From: Eudromia elegans
Lineage: Eukaryota > Chordata > Aves > Tinamiformes > Tinamidae
DNA: 64,000 bases
NCBI GenBank assembly: GCA_003342815.1
Contig: PTEX01000298.1
Location: 434,001-498,000, forward strand
Direction of reading: 5' to 3'
Shown here: one piece after another, positions 12,201 through 24,300 of the stretch
Numbering within the stretch: position 1 is the first letter of the stretch
Layout: every line of letters begins with the position of its first letter
Position numbers and translations under genes: made by a program
Notes under the pieces: generated by a model
The model's database searches: none
What the model saw: the letters and a program-made list of their open reading frames with translations, nothing else
Told to the model about the DNA's origin: nothing

Positions 12201-15200
12201 TTTAGGCAGTGACTCTGCCTTCTGAAGATTATTTTTTCCTCTGTTAAGGTGATGTTAATAGACTTATTTTCAAGCCTGCACAGTTGCTTTAAAAAACAGA
12301 ACTGTGTTGAATTTGTCATGTTTAAGACCATGGACAAAGGCTGGGTTTTTGACTGTGTACTCTGCCCTATGTGGAGCAAGCCCGTTGCTGGACATTTCCC
12401 TCCTCTTGGGCCAGAGGGCCCCTCGCTGTTGCCTCTGCCACGCACACCCCGCACCAGCTTCGCTCCGTTGTTTGAGCTGTGTAGAGGCTACATCCTGGGA
12501 CACGAAGCAAACGTTTTCTTCATGGAAGCTTCTCATATACTATTGGCCTGACCCTGCGGGTTTGGTAGTACTTGCCATTTCCCACAACGTTACTGGAACA
12601 GCACATAAATCAGCATTACACAATCACAGGGCAGGCAGCATGTGTGAAAAAAGAAAATAAAAACAATTTATTCCTTTAACATTTCTTTGAGAACAAAAGC
12701 TAATTCCAGTTCCTCTGCAAAGGATGATTAGCCTTATCTGGCTTATTAAGCAGGATGGATACATGTAAATTAGACAATGTGACTTCCTTTGTATTTTTCT
12801 CATTTTCATAGTCCCACAGAAGTTGAGCGGTGCTTCTGCAACAGGAATCTCCCGTGCCAGCTTCTTTCTCACAGCAGTTCTAGTGTGCCCTGTGGCTGCA
12901 GGTACGCGCGCCTGCTGTCGGAGCCAGGGGAAGTATCCTTGCCCGGGTCCCACAAGCTGATGCAGACAGACTGTGGGTCACAGGACACGTCACGGGAGCC
13001 GCGTCAGAGAGGCCAGCTCGGGCAAAGCAGGGTCAGCAAGGTGCTGTGCCAGCAGCAGGGCGCTCGGTAGCTGGTCAGTGTGTTAATGTGGGAATGAGCT
13101 GCAGCTGCTCCTTCTCTCCGCTCTATGGACGCACCGGTTTAGGCTGGCGCTAGCACACTGTGTTTTAGACTATGCTCCTTTGGAAAAGCAGTAGCCTATC
13201 ACCAATGCCAGATGGCTTCCAGCTTCCGCAGAGGAACATAAGCATAGAGAAGGAGGTAAATAATAACAACAAGACAAGATATTCAGTGAAATCAAAATTA
13301 AGGCTGCTTGCAAATACAAAAATGGCAGTACTAAGTGACTGAGTTCTAGAATGCTTAATGAAATCCAGTGGCAGCAAGTCACATATTTTTATTTACTTCA
13401 AAAAGTTCTCAATGTATACTCAAAAAAGTTCTCAATGAGTTATTGTAACTCCGAGAAGAGTTCCTACTGTCGGCAAGGACAGTGCTCTGAAACAGCAGCA
13501 GCTTTCTTCCTGGGAGCGAACTAGCTGGACAACCTGCTGGTGAAGAAGCGTGAGTGCAGAACACACAGCTGTGTTGGACGTCACACGAGGGGGGACATCA
13601 CGCACCTTTTCTAACAGTCTTCTCTAGCACTATCGACCTCACGTGTCCCCATGGAGCAGGGTCCCGTGTCTCACAGAGCAGCAAACCTGTCAGCTGTGGA
13701 GTTCCCAACCAAGAGGCTGGGTATGAACTGCACGCCTGTCCTGCCCTAGAGTTGCTGCCCCCGGGACAGGCTGGTGCTGAAGGCTGCAGCTGCACCGAGA
13801 CTCTGTTCCTCGTTCACATTGCTGGAATTAAGGAACAGAGTCATCAGAGACAGACTTTTACTCATTAACTTGTAGCAGTAATCAGCTCCACAAGCCATCC
13901 TCCCCCACTGCGAGTGGTTCACACAGCCACCATCCTCCTTTCCCCATGGCTGCCTCAAAGATTTCTCCTTGTCTCCTCTTCTTTGTCTTTCAAGACACGA
14001 ACCTGTCTCTCTTCCCCTTCGTTTCATTCTTGGTGGAATTTTTACGTGCTGGCCTGTGGGAGAGGGCAGGTTTATGCTGCTAGCTCCTCATGGCAGGTGG
14101 ATTCAGGATCCAGAGAAAGGTGCAAGACACCCAAATCTTCTCCTGGCAGCCCTCAGGGTTTCTTTGGAGGCTGCTTTTCAGCCAGATCACAACATTCATC
14201 CTTACAGGCGTACATTCACCAGGCACTGAGGACAGAGGTGCTTCTGCAGCTGTGCCACCTCTAGGGGACTGTGCATGGAGAGGGACTGCCCAGTGACTAC
14301 AGCAGCTGTGGCAGCATCGTCCCTGCATCTGGCTGTGCAGGCTCTGGGGACAGTTCACGCTGCTGCTGGAAGCCATGGCCTCTGTGGAGCTTCCCGAGGA
14401 GCTGCAGTGCACATCCAGCAGAGGCCTGCAGAAAACTGCCAACTGGGACTGCTTGTAGGTAGGTGCCTTGGCTGACTCCAAACCAGTTCTCTGACGACAA
14501 GCAGGAATGGGGAGACTCCAGAGAGCAGCAGCACCTTTTCCTCCACCCGCAGCATGCCATGGGCTGCAAGCTGCGGGCTCCACCTGCCTGCAGCCACTCC
14601 AGAGTTGGGAGCCTCATACACGCAGAGGCTCTGCATTCATTGCTGTTCATTTCAAGAGCACTATGTGGTCCTGCCAGTTGATGCTCATCTTTCATGCCCA
14701 AAGTTTTCTTTCCATCTGACGAGACCGGAAGGTGACAACTAACCTAATTGCTCTAGAAGCACCTGGAACAGCACCAGGATCTTTCCGATCTGTCCCCAGG
14801 GTTCCTCCCATCGTGTGACACCTCTGGTGAGGTGGTAGCAGCCAAACAGGCAGGTGCCAAAGCTGGGTAAGGAAGAGGTGCAGGAGCAGCATCAGGGAGC
14901 AGGAAACACCAACTCTGAAGAGCGGCCGCCAGCCCCATGCGTGGGTTGTGTAGGAGGAACTGGAAGGAGGTGCAGACCTTCAACCATGTGAGACATTACA
15001 TGTCCCTCTGTTTTCTTCTCTAGAATTGCAGGGCAACCTTTACCTTCTTAACCACAATTTAAAGTGAAAAAATACAAAGTGCTACATGAACAATGCATCA
15101 TCTTTTAAAAATATTCCCATTCAGAAGCTTCTGTTTTTTTCCAGCAACCACAATGTAGGGAAACTCTTAATGCAGGGCTAATTTTAGAAAACACCTAAGA

Positions 15201-17200
15201 AAGGGGTTTTGCAAAATTACAGTCTGACTGTAAGTATTCGTAAATTGTAAAAAGAAACCTTTACTAGAACGACTGCTTGGAGAGGAACTAAGTGACACTC
15301 CATCACATTTACATACGCCTGGGTATACTAGAGTTTCCTTGTTGCTCTTTTTTTCCCCCAAATTCCTTACTGGAGTTACTACATTTCTCCTTCTGGAAAG
15401 GAGACCAGAGTAGCAAATATTTGAGGAAAAAAATCCAAACTCATTAATTTCAATGGGAAATTGAATGAGAAAGAAGAAATCACAAGATTTTACACTCGAA
15501 TTGGCCAATACTTTGCTTGCTTTTCAATTTTAAGCCCTGTAAAAGATTCCTTGCTTCATCTGAAAAGTATGAAAGGCAAAAACATGTTACAGGCCACCAA
15601 GCAAAGCAGTCTGCATTTTTTATAAAAGTTTCTATAATATTCTATGGTGGCAAAAGGGAAATTCCAAGAGGCTTTTTTTAACTGATCTAACCATGAAACC
15701 CACTTTCTAGCATATATATTTAAAAAGATCCATCGATGTGTCTTAAGCAAGTCAAAGAAAGCTGAATCAGCATCTCAAGAAACCAGAGTGAAATCCCAGA
15801 AAAAAATACCTTGAAGAAAGTAATTACAGAACAGAGAATACAAAGAATACTGGCATGTGGTTAACATATGATTTAACAACATTCATTGCTTTTCCTTCAC
15901 TCTTGTTCCCACAATTTGATTTGATAACATTTATCAGTCACAAAATTCAGCATTTCCAAGTGCCTTTTCATGTTTTGAACTACGAGTTTTCTAGACAGTG
16001 GCGCTGTCCATTCTGGTTAAAACTACACCTAGATACCTGATAGCCTACCTTGCATAAAACAAATCCTTCTTCAGCCATGCCAGTTATTAATAATAAGGAA
16101 AACATGGCTTGGATGCCACAAGTGATCTGTAATGAAATGCACAGGTGGGTCTGGAATCGAGCTCCACGCTGGCCATCTTCTGTCTGTTCTACAATAAACA
16201 GGCTCATTCTTTACACTATTGCCCTGTCCTTAGCTAACTACACTCCAGGTAGAACTCCACAACTGCCGAGAGTTAAAAGGGAGATGAAAACACAGAAGCA
16301 GGGTAAAATGCTAAATCGCAGTTTACTGCAAGAACGTATTTAAAAAAATTCTACAAAAGAGCCCTTTCATCCAAAAATTTTACATCACATCACTGTAGTA
16401 CAGTTCATGAAATAAGTTACAGCAGATATTGAAAAAAAACCCCAAACTCTAAGGTAAGTGGTTGGTAACCATTACTGTGCATACTGAACATTGAATCATA
16501 CTGAAGTGGAGCAGATCTTGCAACTGCATTGGTTTCCACATAGCCTTCCCTTGGGACTTCTCATTTACACACTTATTTTCATAAAACAATTTAAGCAGAT
16601 AAGCTTTCTTATTTAATTCTTAATTTAAGCTTTCTTGTACCAAGGTTTAGAATTTCCCCAAGTTTTAGCTAGTGTTCACAGAATTTCTAATCGTTAGTGC
16701 CTTTAAAATGCCAGTCATTTGCATGTGCTCTGTTCTAGCAAATTAAAAAGAATAACGGTTTACTGTGTTTAAAGATACCCAAGTCAGATCATTAAAGCCT
16801 TCTGAAAGGAGCAAAAGAAAAAAAAAAAAAACACCACCACACCTTTTTTTTTCTTTAACTGTCAGATGGCCTTATTTGTGGCTAAACATTTTACCACCAT
16901 CCTTTAGGTGGAAAAGGATTGTGGTGACCATGGTCTAACGAGGATTAAGGCAGGTCAGGACACTGTGTTTTCTCTCAAAAGGAAACAAAAGGCCTCCATG
17001 GTGCCCAACACGTGAGAAGGCCCCATGCACGTTGCTACTACCTTGCCAGGGCAGTGCACACGTAGCCTCTGTACAGCAGACCCAAACTAGGCTTCATCGT
17101 AAATACTAACAGCAACAGCAAATCCATACATATATATAGTTCTATGTAGCAAAATGAGATATGAAGCACTTACGTTGAGACACAAAGGTAACCGACATTA
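6243..17200. other. region upstream of the SLC7A-like gene with no confidently recognised gene
   Basis: This must hold the transporter's untranslated first exon(s) and promoter unless they lie even further away, but I cannot place them. GC-richer patches lie at about 8.7-9.0, 10.7-10.8, 12.4-13.1 and 13.5-15.0 kb. They contain open frames in several overlapping frames and resemble no family I know. Weak exon-like pieces are noted separately at about 16.1 and 11.6 kb. The rest is AT-rich. Confidence 0.5.
16061..16199 (-). other. weak exon-like hydrophobic frame
   Basis: A minus-strand open frame includes a membrane-like stretch (QAMFSLLLITGMAEEGFVLCK) that ends at a donor-like AAG|GTAGGC. An internal acceptor-like TTTCATTACAG lies inside the same frame, so an exon could be as short as about 63 bases. 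I do not recognise the protein and no partner exon is certain. It may be chance. Confidence 0.2.
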
Positions 17201-17249
17201 AATGATGGCTCCATTATACATTAGAAACTGTACTTTGATGTAATTGTAT

Positions 17250-17255
17250 TTTATT
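17250..17255 (-). terminator. polyadenylation signal AATAAA
   Basis: A canonical hexamer on the minus strand, downstream of the RIPK2 stop and directly after the hydrophobic open frame. It is the best candidate for the RIPK2 transcript end. Confidence 0.45.
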
Positions 17256-17267
17256 TGCACGAACAAT

Positions 17268-17562
17268 TTAAGGAGATTTAACTGTATCAGGCTCTACTCT
17301 TTCCAATGTATCAGTTTTTGGCACCACAGTGACAATCAGCCCTGTGTCCTTCTTGATCCCTGTGTTCCTCCTTTGACTCACACTTCTTGTGCAGTGAAGT
17401 GCTTGCCCTAGCAAAAAAATGGGGAAAACAAAACTTAATAAAAATCCTGTAAAAACAACATATGCTCCTTCCCATCTATCGCTGTTCTCAGATGTCTTGA
17501 GAGGCATGCTCAGTATGGCTAAAACAAAGCAAGCTGTTGTAGCACAGCACACTAGCCCCTAT
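17268..17562 (-). other. hydrophobic open frame downstream of the RIPK2 stop, possible exon
   Basis: A splice-acceptor-like TTCTTATTTATAG ends just above 17562. Of the three frames after it, only one stays open, for 97 codons, to a TAA at 17268-17270; a polyadenylation signal follows within about 20 bases. The product would have two membrane-like stretches (around CFVLAILSMP and YVVFTGFLLSFVFPIFLLG) and a polar tail ending VKSP. A strong donor-like GTGAGT at 17381-17376 could instead end an exon at 17382. The frame lies 415 bases past the RIPK2 stop on the same strand, so the simplest reading is RIPK2 3' UTR. I recognise no family. Confidence 0.3.
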
Positions 17563-17976
17563 AAATAAGAACGCCTGGATCTCACTCTCTAGAGGAAAGA
17601 CCAGATGGAGGAGAATGACCAATTCCAGTTAGCAGTGGTTTCTGTAGAAGATGTGCTAAATAGGAAATAAGCTTTTGTGAAAGGTTTTTTAATGACATTA
17701 GCTGAAAGGAAAGGCTATGTAAAAACTGAAAAATAAAAAGTAAAACAGAGAAAATTTAATGCTTTTCCTCTGTTATGTAGCAAGTGTTCGGCTTTATGGC
17801 TGCCCTCCAATGGATTAAGTGGTAATTCACCAAATGCAGTCTTGATGGACCCAGTGTCTGCTGAGACACACAAAGGCATAGTAAAGTCAAAGCAGCACAG
17901 ATATAAAACTACCACAGAGAAACAAGAATCCTTCTTGTAAGAAATATTCACATGGCTTCATACAGAAGCAATAAAT

Positions 17977-18308
17977 TCAAAGATGCAGTCTTGAAGTAGT
18001 AGATACAATGTCTGGATAAGGTTGAAGTCCTAACTGCTTGTTATCTTTCAACTTTTGTATTATAATTCTGGCAAATTCTTCTCCTTGGCTATCTGAGGTA
18101 TCAAGCAGTTGTCGGACTTTTGATGTCCTTGTAGGTTTGGTACTTATGAGTTCATAATCTTCTTTCATTAGTAAAAATCTTGCTAGAAGAGCATCTAGTG
18201 ACTGATTCAAACACGCTTCAGTCATCTGATCAATAATTTCTTCTCTTTTACTTTGGATCCATTGATGAGCCACATTAGGTTGCATTACTTCCAAAACAAA
18301 ATCTGAGG
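17977..18308 (-). CDS. RIPK2: RIPK2 coding exon 11 (CARD and stop)
   Basis: The terminal coding exon has acceptor CTCCCCAG. It encodes the whole CARD ([40 protein letters not shown]) and ends SRLHL before the stop. The C-terminal tail after the CARD is short and differs from human. Confidence 0.97.
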
Positions 18309-21300
18309 CTGGGGAGGATTTAAAAATAATAGTAATTAGCATTGTAACCATCTGTTAATGAATAGTGATGTAAAAACAGTAATGAACCAAAAAACCAAGA
18401 TGTTGAAAATTTGTGTTTTGGTAATAAATACCCAGCTTGGCAGTAAAAAGAAACAAATCAGTAATTTCAGTAAAAATGCCACTGGAAAGAGAAGTTTACT
18501 GAAAATGTCTCTGTAAGTTCCTCTACAGCCTTTTCAAGCGGAGGACTGATACAGTGAAACAGTGCAAGATCCTCATATTGTTAAGAGCCCCAGACCACAA
18601 TAGGGACCTGCATCTGGTTTGAGACTGCGTGCAGGTAACTCCTCTGGAAGGATGAAACCAATCTATTCTTTCTTGGGACATTTTTCATTTGTACCTTCTA
18701 GTGTACTCTTTCTAAAAGCATTTTTTGAAGTGAGTGCCTTTCTGAATAGTCACTCACAGTCTCAGTCAAGATATTTTCCATTTTCTCAAATGCCAAAAGC
18801 TGTCTTAATTATTCTTAGTAATGATATGAATGAGGACCCCAAAGATAACAAGTATTCCACACACTTTATGTGTGTTCCTCCTATCTCCTTTTCTTGTGCT
18901 GCAGTTGTACAGAAAAGGGAACAGAACTTGTTAAATGAAACAAAGCACTGGTCACTTCTTATAAAATAAATTTCAAGATTCCATCTGAGACAAGTTAAAA
19001 GAGAAAATTTAGGTCATGACAGACATCTAGAAATATGAAGCATTTAAGATTGAATCATAGAATCCTTTAATTGTTGAAATTGGAATCAAATAGAGGAAGT
19101 TTAGAGTGCTCTAAAGAAGGACTATTAAATTTCATTACAGATATTTATTGAGAACTGTAAATTTCAGAAGATGGATAATGTGGCAGATCTTTAGAAAGTC
19201 ATCATGCAACTCATAATATAAATAAATAAATAAATCACTGAATAATTTAGCATCCAGTCATCATGCAACTCATAATATAAATAAATAAATAAATCACTGA
19301 AAAATTTAGCATCCAGTCAAGTTTCTTTTTGTTTTCATTCTTTGGAAACACTGTGAAGAAATAATGTATCAATTTGTATCACTTTGGAATATATGGCTTC
19401 AAGGACATAATTATGCACATTTTTAATTTGAAGCATGCTCTGTTTTCACTCTACAGATGAACAGCAGTTTCAGTTTCCATTTCACACAAGCCTGGAAACT
19501 GTCTCAGTGTTTGCTGTACCTGAGGGAGTTGGTGATGAGCGCAGCATGCATGCAGCACAATCTGAGGCACTTGAAATACTCTTGTCGGATGAAGGAGAAT
19601 AACTGTATGGATGCACGAGTTTAGCACTCTGGGTAACAGAAATATTTTCATCCAAGCTCTGATTACTATGAGAGTGAAGATCCCCCAAATTCCCATCTAA
19701 AAAGAAAGAGCTGTATTACTCTTGTGTTCAAATAAAATACAAAGAGCAAAGACTATTTAGAGGAATTTTATAAAGCAAATTATACAAAATCTAAATCCTC
19801 TTCAAACACAACACATTATTCCTTTCACTTATATTCTAAGTATATTTATGTCCATTGATTCCCATCAGGTTTGGAGTGCTTGCTGTTTTTTATGTTTTGT
19901 CTCATTTTAAAAGAACGAACAGATCTGGTACATGTACACTTTAAAAAGCTCTGCTCTATACAAAATTTTGTAAGGACTGGAACACCAAAAATGACTTCTC
20001 ACGTCACTGGGAGAGGTAGCTAGGAGTCCATATGAAAGCTGACTATAAATTTTGACAGTACAACAAATGCTAAAAGAAAGCTTCACGTAAACTTCTACAA
20101 AGAGGAAAAAACAGTATTATTAGATACGATGTTTCTATTTTCAGGATCAGCTAGCGTAAAAAGGCCATGATGCAGCAGGGTGGTGACTCAGAGAAGGGAT
20201 GACAAATAGCCAATCAGCCACAAATTACATGGCATAGGCCTAATTCTCTGTTTTCATTACCGACTTTCATGGTATCCTGTGTAAGGAGTTTGTAAAGAAA
20301 ATACGGGGGATCTGAGATGCAGACATAGGATTTGAGATGAGCATCTAAAGACCCAACGAAGAGAGGCCAGCGCCATGCACAACTCGGGATTTACATATAC
20401 GTATATTTAAATCTTATGGGGGACCTGAAGGCAGATTCCTAGATGAGGATGTTGACCTGGGGAGGAATGTGGCCATGGGTATAAGGAATGGGAATAGGTA
20501 AAGGTGAAATAAATTACACCTTGATTATTAAAAAGTGGAAGTCCCAGTATAAGGCACAGTGTAAGTCAGTGGGGCAGAACTATATACATATGATGCACCA
20601 GATAACATATACTGCATGAATGAAAAAGAAAGGAACAGCTCTGAGTAAAAAATCCCTTCAGGAACAGTACTTGAAAAGGTCCTACTGGGATAGATTGCTA
20701 AAGACCTCTAAACACATAATATTAGAGATAAAACTATTGAGATTGTACTAGTAGGAAAGAATGGTCTTGACTAGTGACCGCAGCATAAAAATTAGAAACA
20801 TTTTTATGAAATGGGCAATTTCATTAGGGGCAAAGGAAATTGGCAAGGTTATTCAGAAAGAACAGGTTGACATAGAAGACTGGAGAGACGGAAGTGGAAA
20901 TTAGGTGGTACAAAATATGAGCTCAAGATTTCTTCTTCAAGTTGGAGTTAATGATTTCAAATTGAGATGAGGAATAAAAAACAAACTAGGTATTCTGTAC
21001 CAAAGAATGCCTGTGAGAAGGAATTATGACAAAATACTTCATAAAGCCTCCCTAATAACATTAAGTGCAGAGTTCTGGAAGCCTTAGCTCACTCATCTAA
21101 GCTACAACACACACAGGACCAGCAAGATACCGGGAGACCAAAGAAGTCAATTTTACGAATAGACTTCAGAACAGCATGTTCTTTTTACCTGGCAAAACAA
21201 AGGGTACAAAGGGATTACCAAGAGCCATTCAAGCTCAAAGCTCAAAGCCAAGCAGGTATAAACTGACTAAAAAAAATGAAAGAGGCTGCAAGTTACAAGT

Positions 21301-24300
21301 CAGTTTTTAATCCTGAAAAGAAGTCCCTGAAACAGTTTCCTGATACCGTTAGAGGAAGAAAACAACTCTACTAAAATCTATAGTCATTAACTTCTCTGCT
21401 GGTGCCATGACGAACTCACCTTCTCTGGAGATCTTCAAAACCCGCCTGGACTTCACCCTGTGCCACATGCTCTAGGGGACCCTGCGTGTGCAGGGGGGTT
21501 GGACTAGATGACCTCTACAGGTCCCTTCCAACCCTAGCCATTCTATGATTCTATGATTCTATGAAAAACCACCTGGGAAGAGATTTTCATCCGGAACAAC
21601 GGCATCTAATTTTGGCAGAGGAGGAGAATGCCGGTTCTGCTTTTCCTCATACACTTATGCGATGCAAATCTTGGCAAAGCACAGACTTTTTACTCTGAAC
21701 ATGACCAATCTGTAATCACAGTTCTGTGACCTGAGTGCCTGCAAGGCTAAAAGACTGGACCTGACAAACCAAGTAGTACTTTCCAGAGCTAGTGCTAAAC
21801 TTACTTTTTAGATACCTATCTGTATATCACGTAAGTATGACTGTGAAGTTGCAGATGGAAAAGGAGTTTCCTCTGCACAAACTGGCAGGGCAGAAGCAAG
21901 TCATATAAGAAGAGATGCTGCCCCTGTCAGTACCGGTCAGCGCTGTTTCAAGACACAGGATGATTCTAGATTACATATGGACACATTTCACAATTGAAAT
22001 ATAAAACCTACTCTCCAAAAAGAAGATTTAACTCATTCCCAAACACGCCCAGCAAAATCCAAGAGCAGTACATGAACTCACTAAACTATGATTTTGATTC
22101 AGAATTGACATCTCCAAAATATTGCTCTTTAATAAAGTGTCTGTGACAAAAATATTGCAGTGTCTTATTATTATCTTCTGTGATCTCCCACAAAGAATTC
22201 AATGAAAGAATAATGAATGAAAACTATATGAAGAATCTTGTATATTTTTTTCTAGGCAGCACCAGTATGAAAACAACATCTTCTTGTCAACTATTTCAAA
22301 ATTGACAGGGCTTAGACAGCCATTGTGGCAATTTTGTTGTTTCTAATTTTGTTTAGAAACAGATCACAGATCAATGCCATGACCAGGACTGTTCTCTCTC
22401 ATTAGCCGCTGATATATTTTGTACATGGACAAAATCATGGCTTTTATAATCATGGTGAGCAGCTTGTGACAGTTTAACAAGTACTCTTCACAGTCTGTTC
22501 ATTATATATATTATATATACACACACATACATGCAATATAGTCTGATCAGCTGGTAGTCCTTTACAAGTCACTATAGCCTCCTCAATGTCCATGATGAAT
22601 AAACTTAAGATTCATTAGTAAGATTTTTATGATATGTATATTGATAAATACTTGAGTTGAAAGGTAGTGGAACTACAGTACACTTACTTGCTTCCATTTA
22701 GTAACTCAAAACCATTAAGTTTCTTATGATTTCTATTTTCCCTGGAATCTCAGACTATTTTTATCTTTTAACACATTAAATATCTGCTTAGAATTGCACA
22801 TGTGTTGTAACAGGAGCTGCAGTGACATAGGATGTTTCATTCACTTGGAATATATAATTTTGTATTCTTTCAAAAGGAAAAAGTTAAATTTAGTTTCATA
22901 CTACATTGCTGTTTCATCTAGGTCCCATAGCATAAAATGTATTTTGACCCTCTGATGTCAGTAATACTTCAAAATTAAGTTTGCTTAGGAATTTTGCCAA
23001 CTTTCACTCCACCTTTGAGATAAAAGTTAATAACAGAAAATAATCTAGCATATAATTTTCCAAGGCTATATCTACTTATTAAATCCTTTTCATTATTGAA
23101 AGAAAATGATCTAGAAGCTATATTAGAAGCTTCCAGTTTACTCAGCTGTTAGAACCCCTTCAAAATGTTTAGATTTTTAATTTTCAGGAGCACTTCATAA
23201 ATAACTAACTAAACAAAGAGTCTGAAGCAGAAAGCAAACAGTATCACTGCACTTCTTACCCTGAATATGAAAACTGAGGCTGTGAGGAGTGGGGATTTAC
23301 CAAGTGACAGAAAAAGAAACTCAAAATTAATACATACTGCTTTTTTTTCAGTCACAGCACTAAACTTACAGCAATGAAATGCACTTCTTTTCTGACATAA
23401 ACAGGAATCCAACTATCTAATGCACAAACACAGTATCAAAATGAGAGCGTAAAGTCACAACAGTAACTTAATTTATATGAAGTCATGAATGTCTTTACCT
23501 GATGAGAGGATATTGTACTTGGGAACGGACTTGTATGTTGATACATCTGGAGGGATGCTCAGAAGAGGAAGTCCACCACATTGTAGGGAAGCAGAATGCA
23601 TTTCCTAAAATGAATCCAGTTATATAATGAAAATATATATTAAATTGCAGTGATTGAAAGAATACCTTCCCATCACTGTCTTTTTCCTAGAGTTTTAGTG
23701 CTCAATGGACAGGAAAACTAAAATATAGTAAGACAGGAAAAAAACCTACACGTAATCCTAATACTTGTGTTTTTCCAAAGGTGAGAGCCATTTTCTGTAT
23801 AAGAATATTAGTAAGAATTAACAGAAGCAGCTTTAAGAATCAAAATTTAAAAATAAATCTATATGATCCTATATAAGCAAGCTATGGGAAGGTGGAAGAA
23901 GACGACAATCTCTTGCAGTGCACATTGCAGACACTGTGTGCTGCACTCCTCTTAGAAGGGATGCTTTCTCACACTTTGAGAATATACTGAGCACAGTCCT
24001 TACTTCTTATCACCTGCCCTTTCCTATTTCCATCTATATGGCTATGCACACGTTGCCAGACTCAACCAATGCCTTTCCTGACCGCATAAGGGGATAAACT
24101 GCAGAGCAATTCCCCCTTACTAAATGAACCTCCTCTGTTGCCTTTTAAAACTCTCAAGATCTCCAGTGATGCTGAGATATCAAGGAAGGACCACATACAA
24201 CAAACATATAAAACATTTACCTCTTGTGGATTAGGATTCAGGGGTATATTTAGAGATGTGTGATCTGCATTTGATTTCTTTCCGCTCTTGTGAATACACC

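Larger units (their letters stand above)
17231..17976 (-). other. RIPK2: likely RIPK2 3' UTR
   Basis: The stretch runs from the RIPK2 stop to just past an AATAAA at 17255-17250, about 740 bases. Two weaker ATTAAA signals (17760-17755 and 17693-17688) could end shorter transcripts. The true end is inferred, not seen. Confidence 0.5.

Noticed and set aside
14080-14583. 167-codon open frame on the minus strand
   Set aside because: Overlapping long frames on both strands show that GC-rich composition, not coding, keeps it open. The predicted protein is Ser/Cys/Ala-rich and like nothing known.
19197-19314. Direct repeats considered as a CRISPR-like array
   Set aside because: Only two adjacent copies without spacers, in a vertebrate intron.
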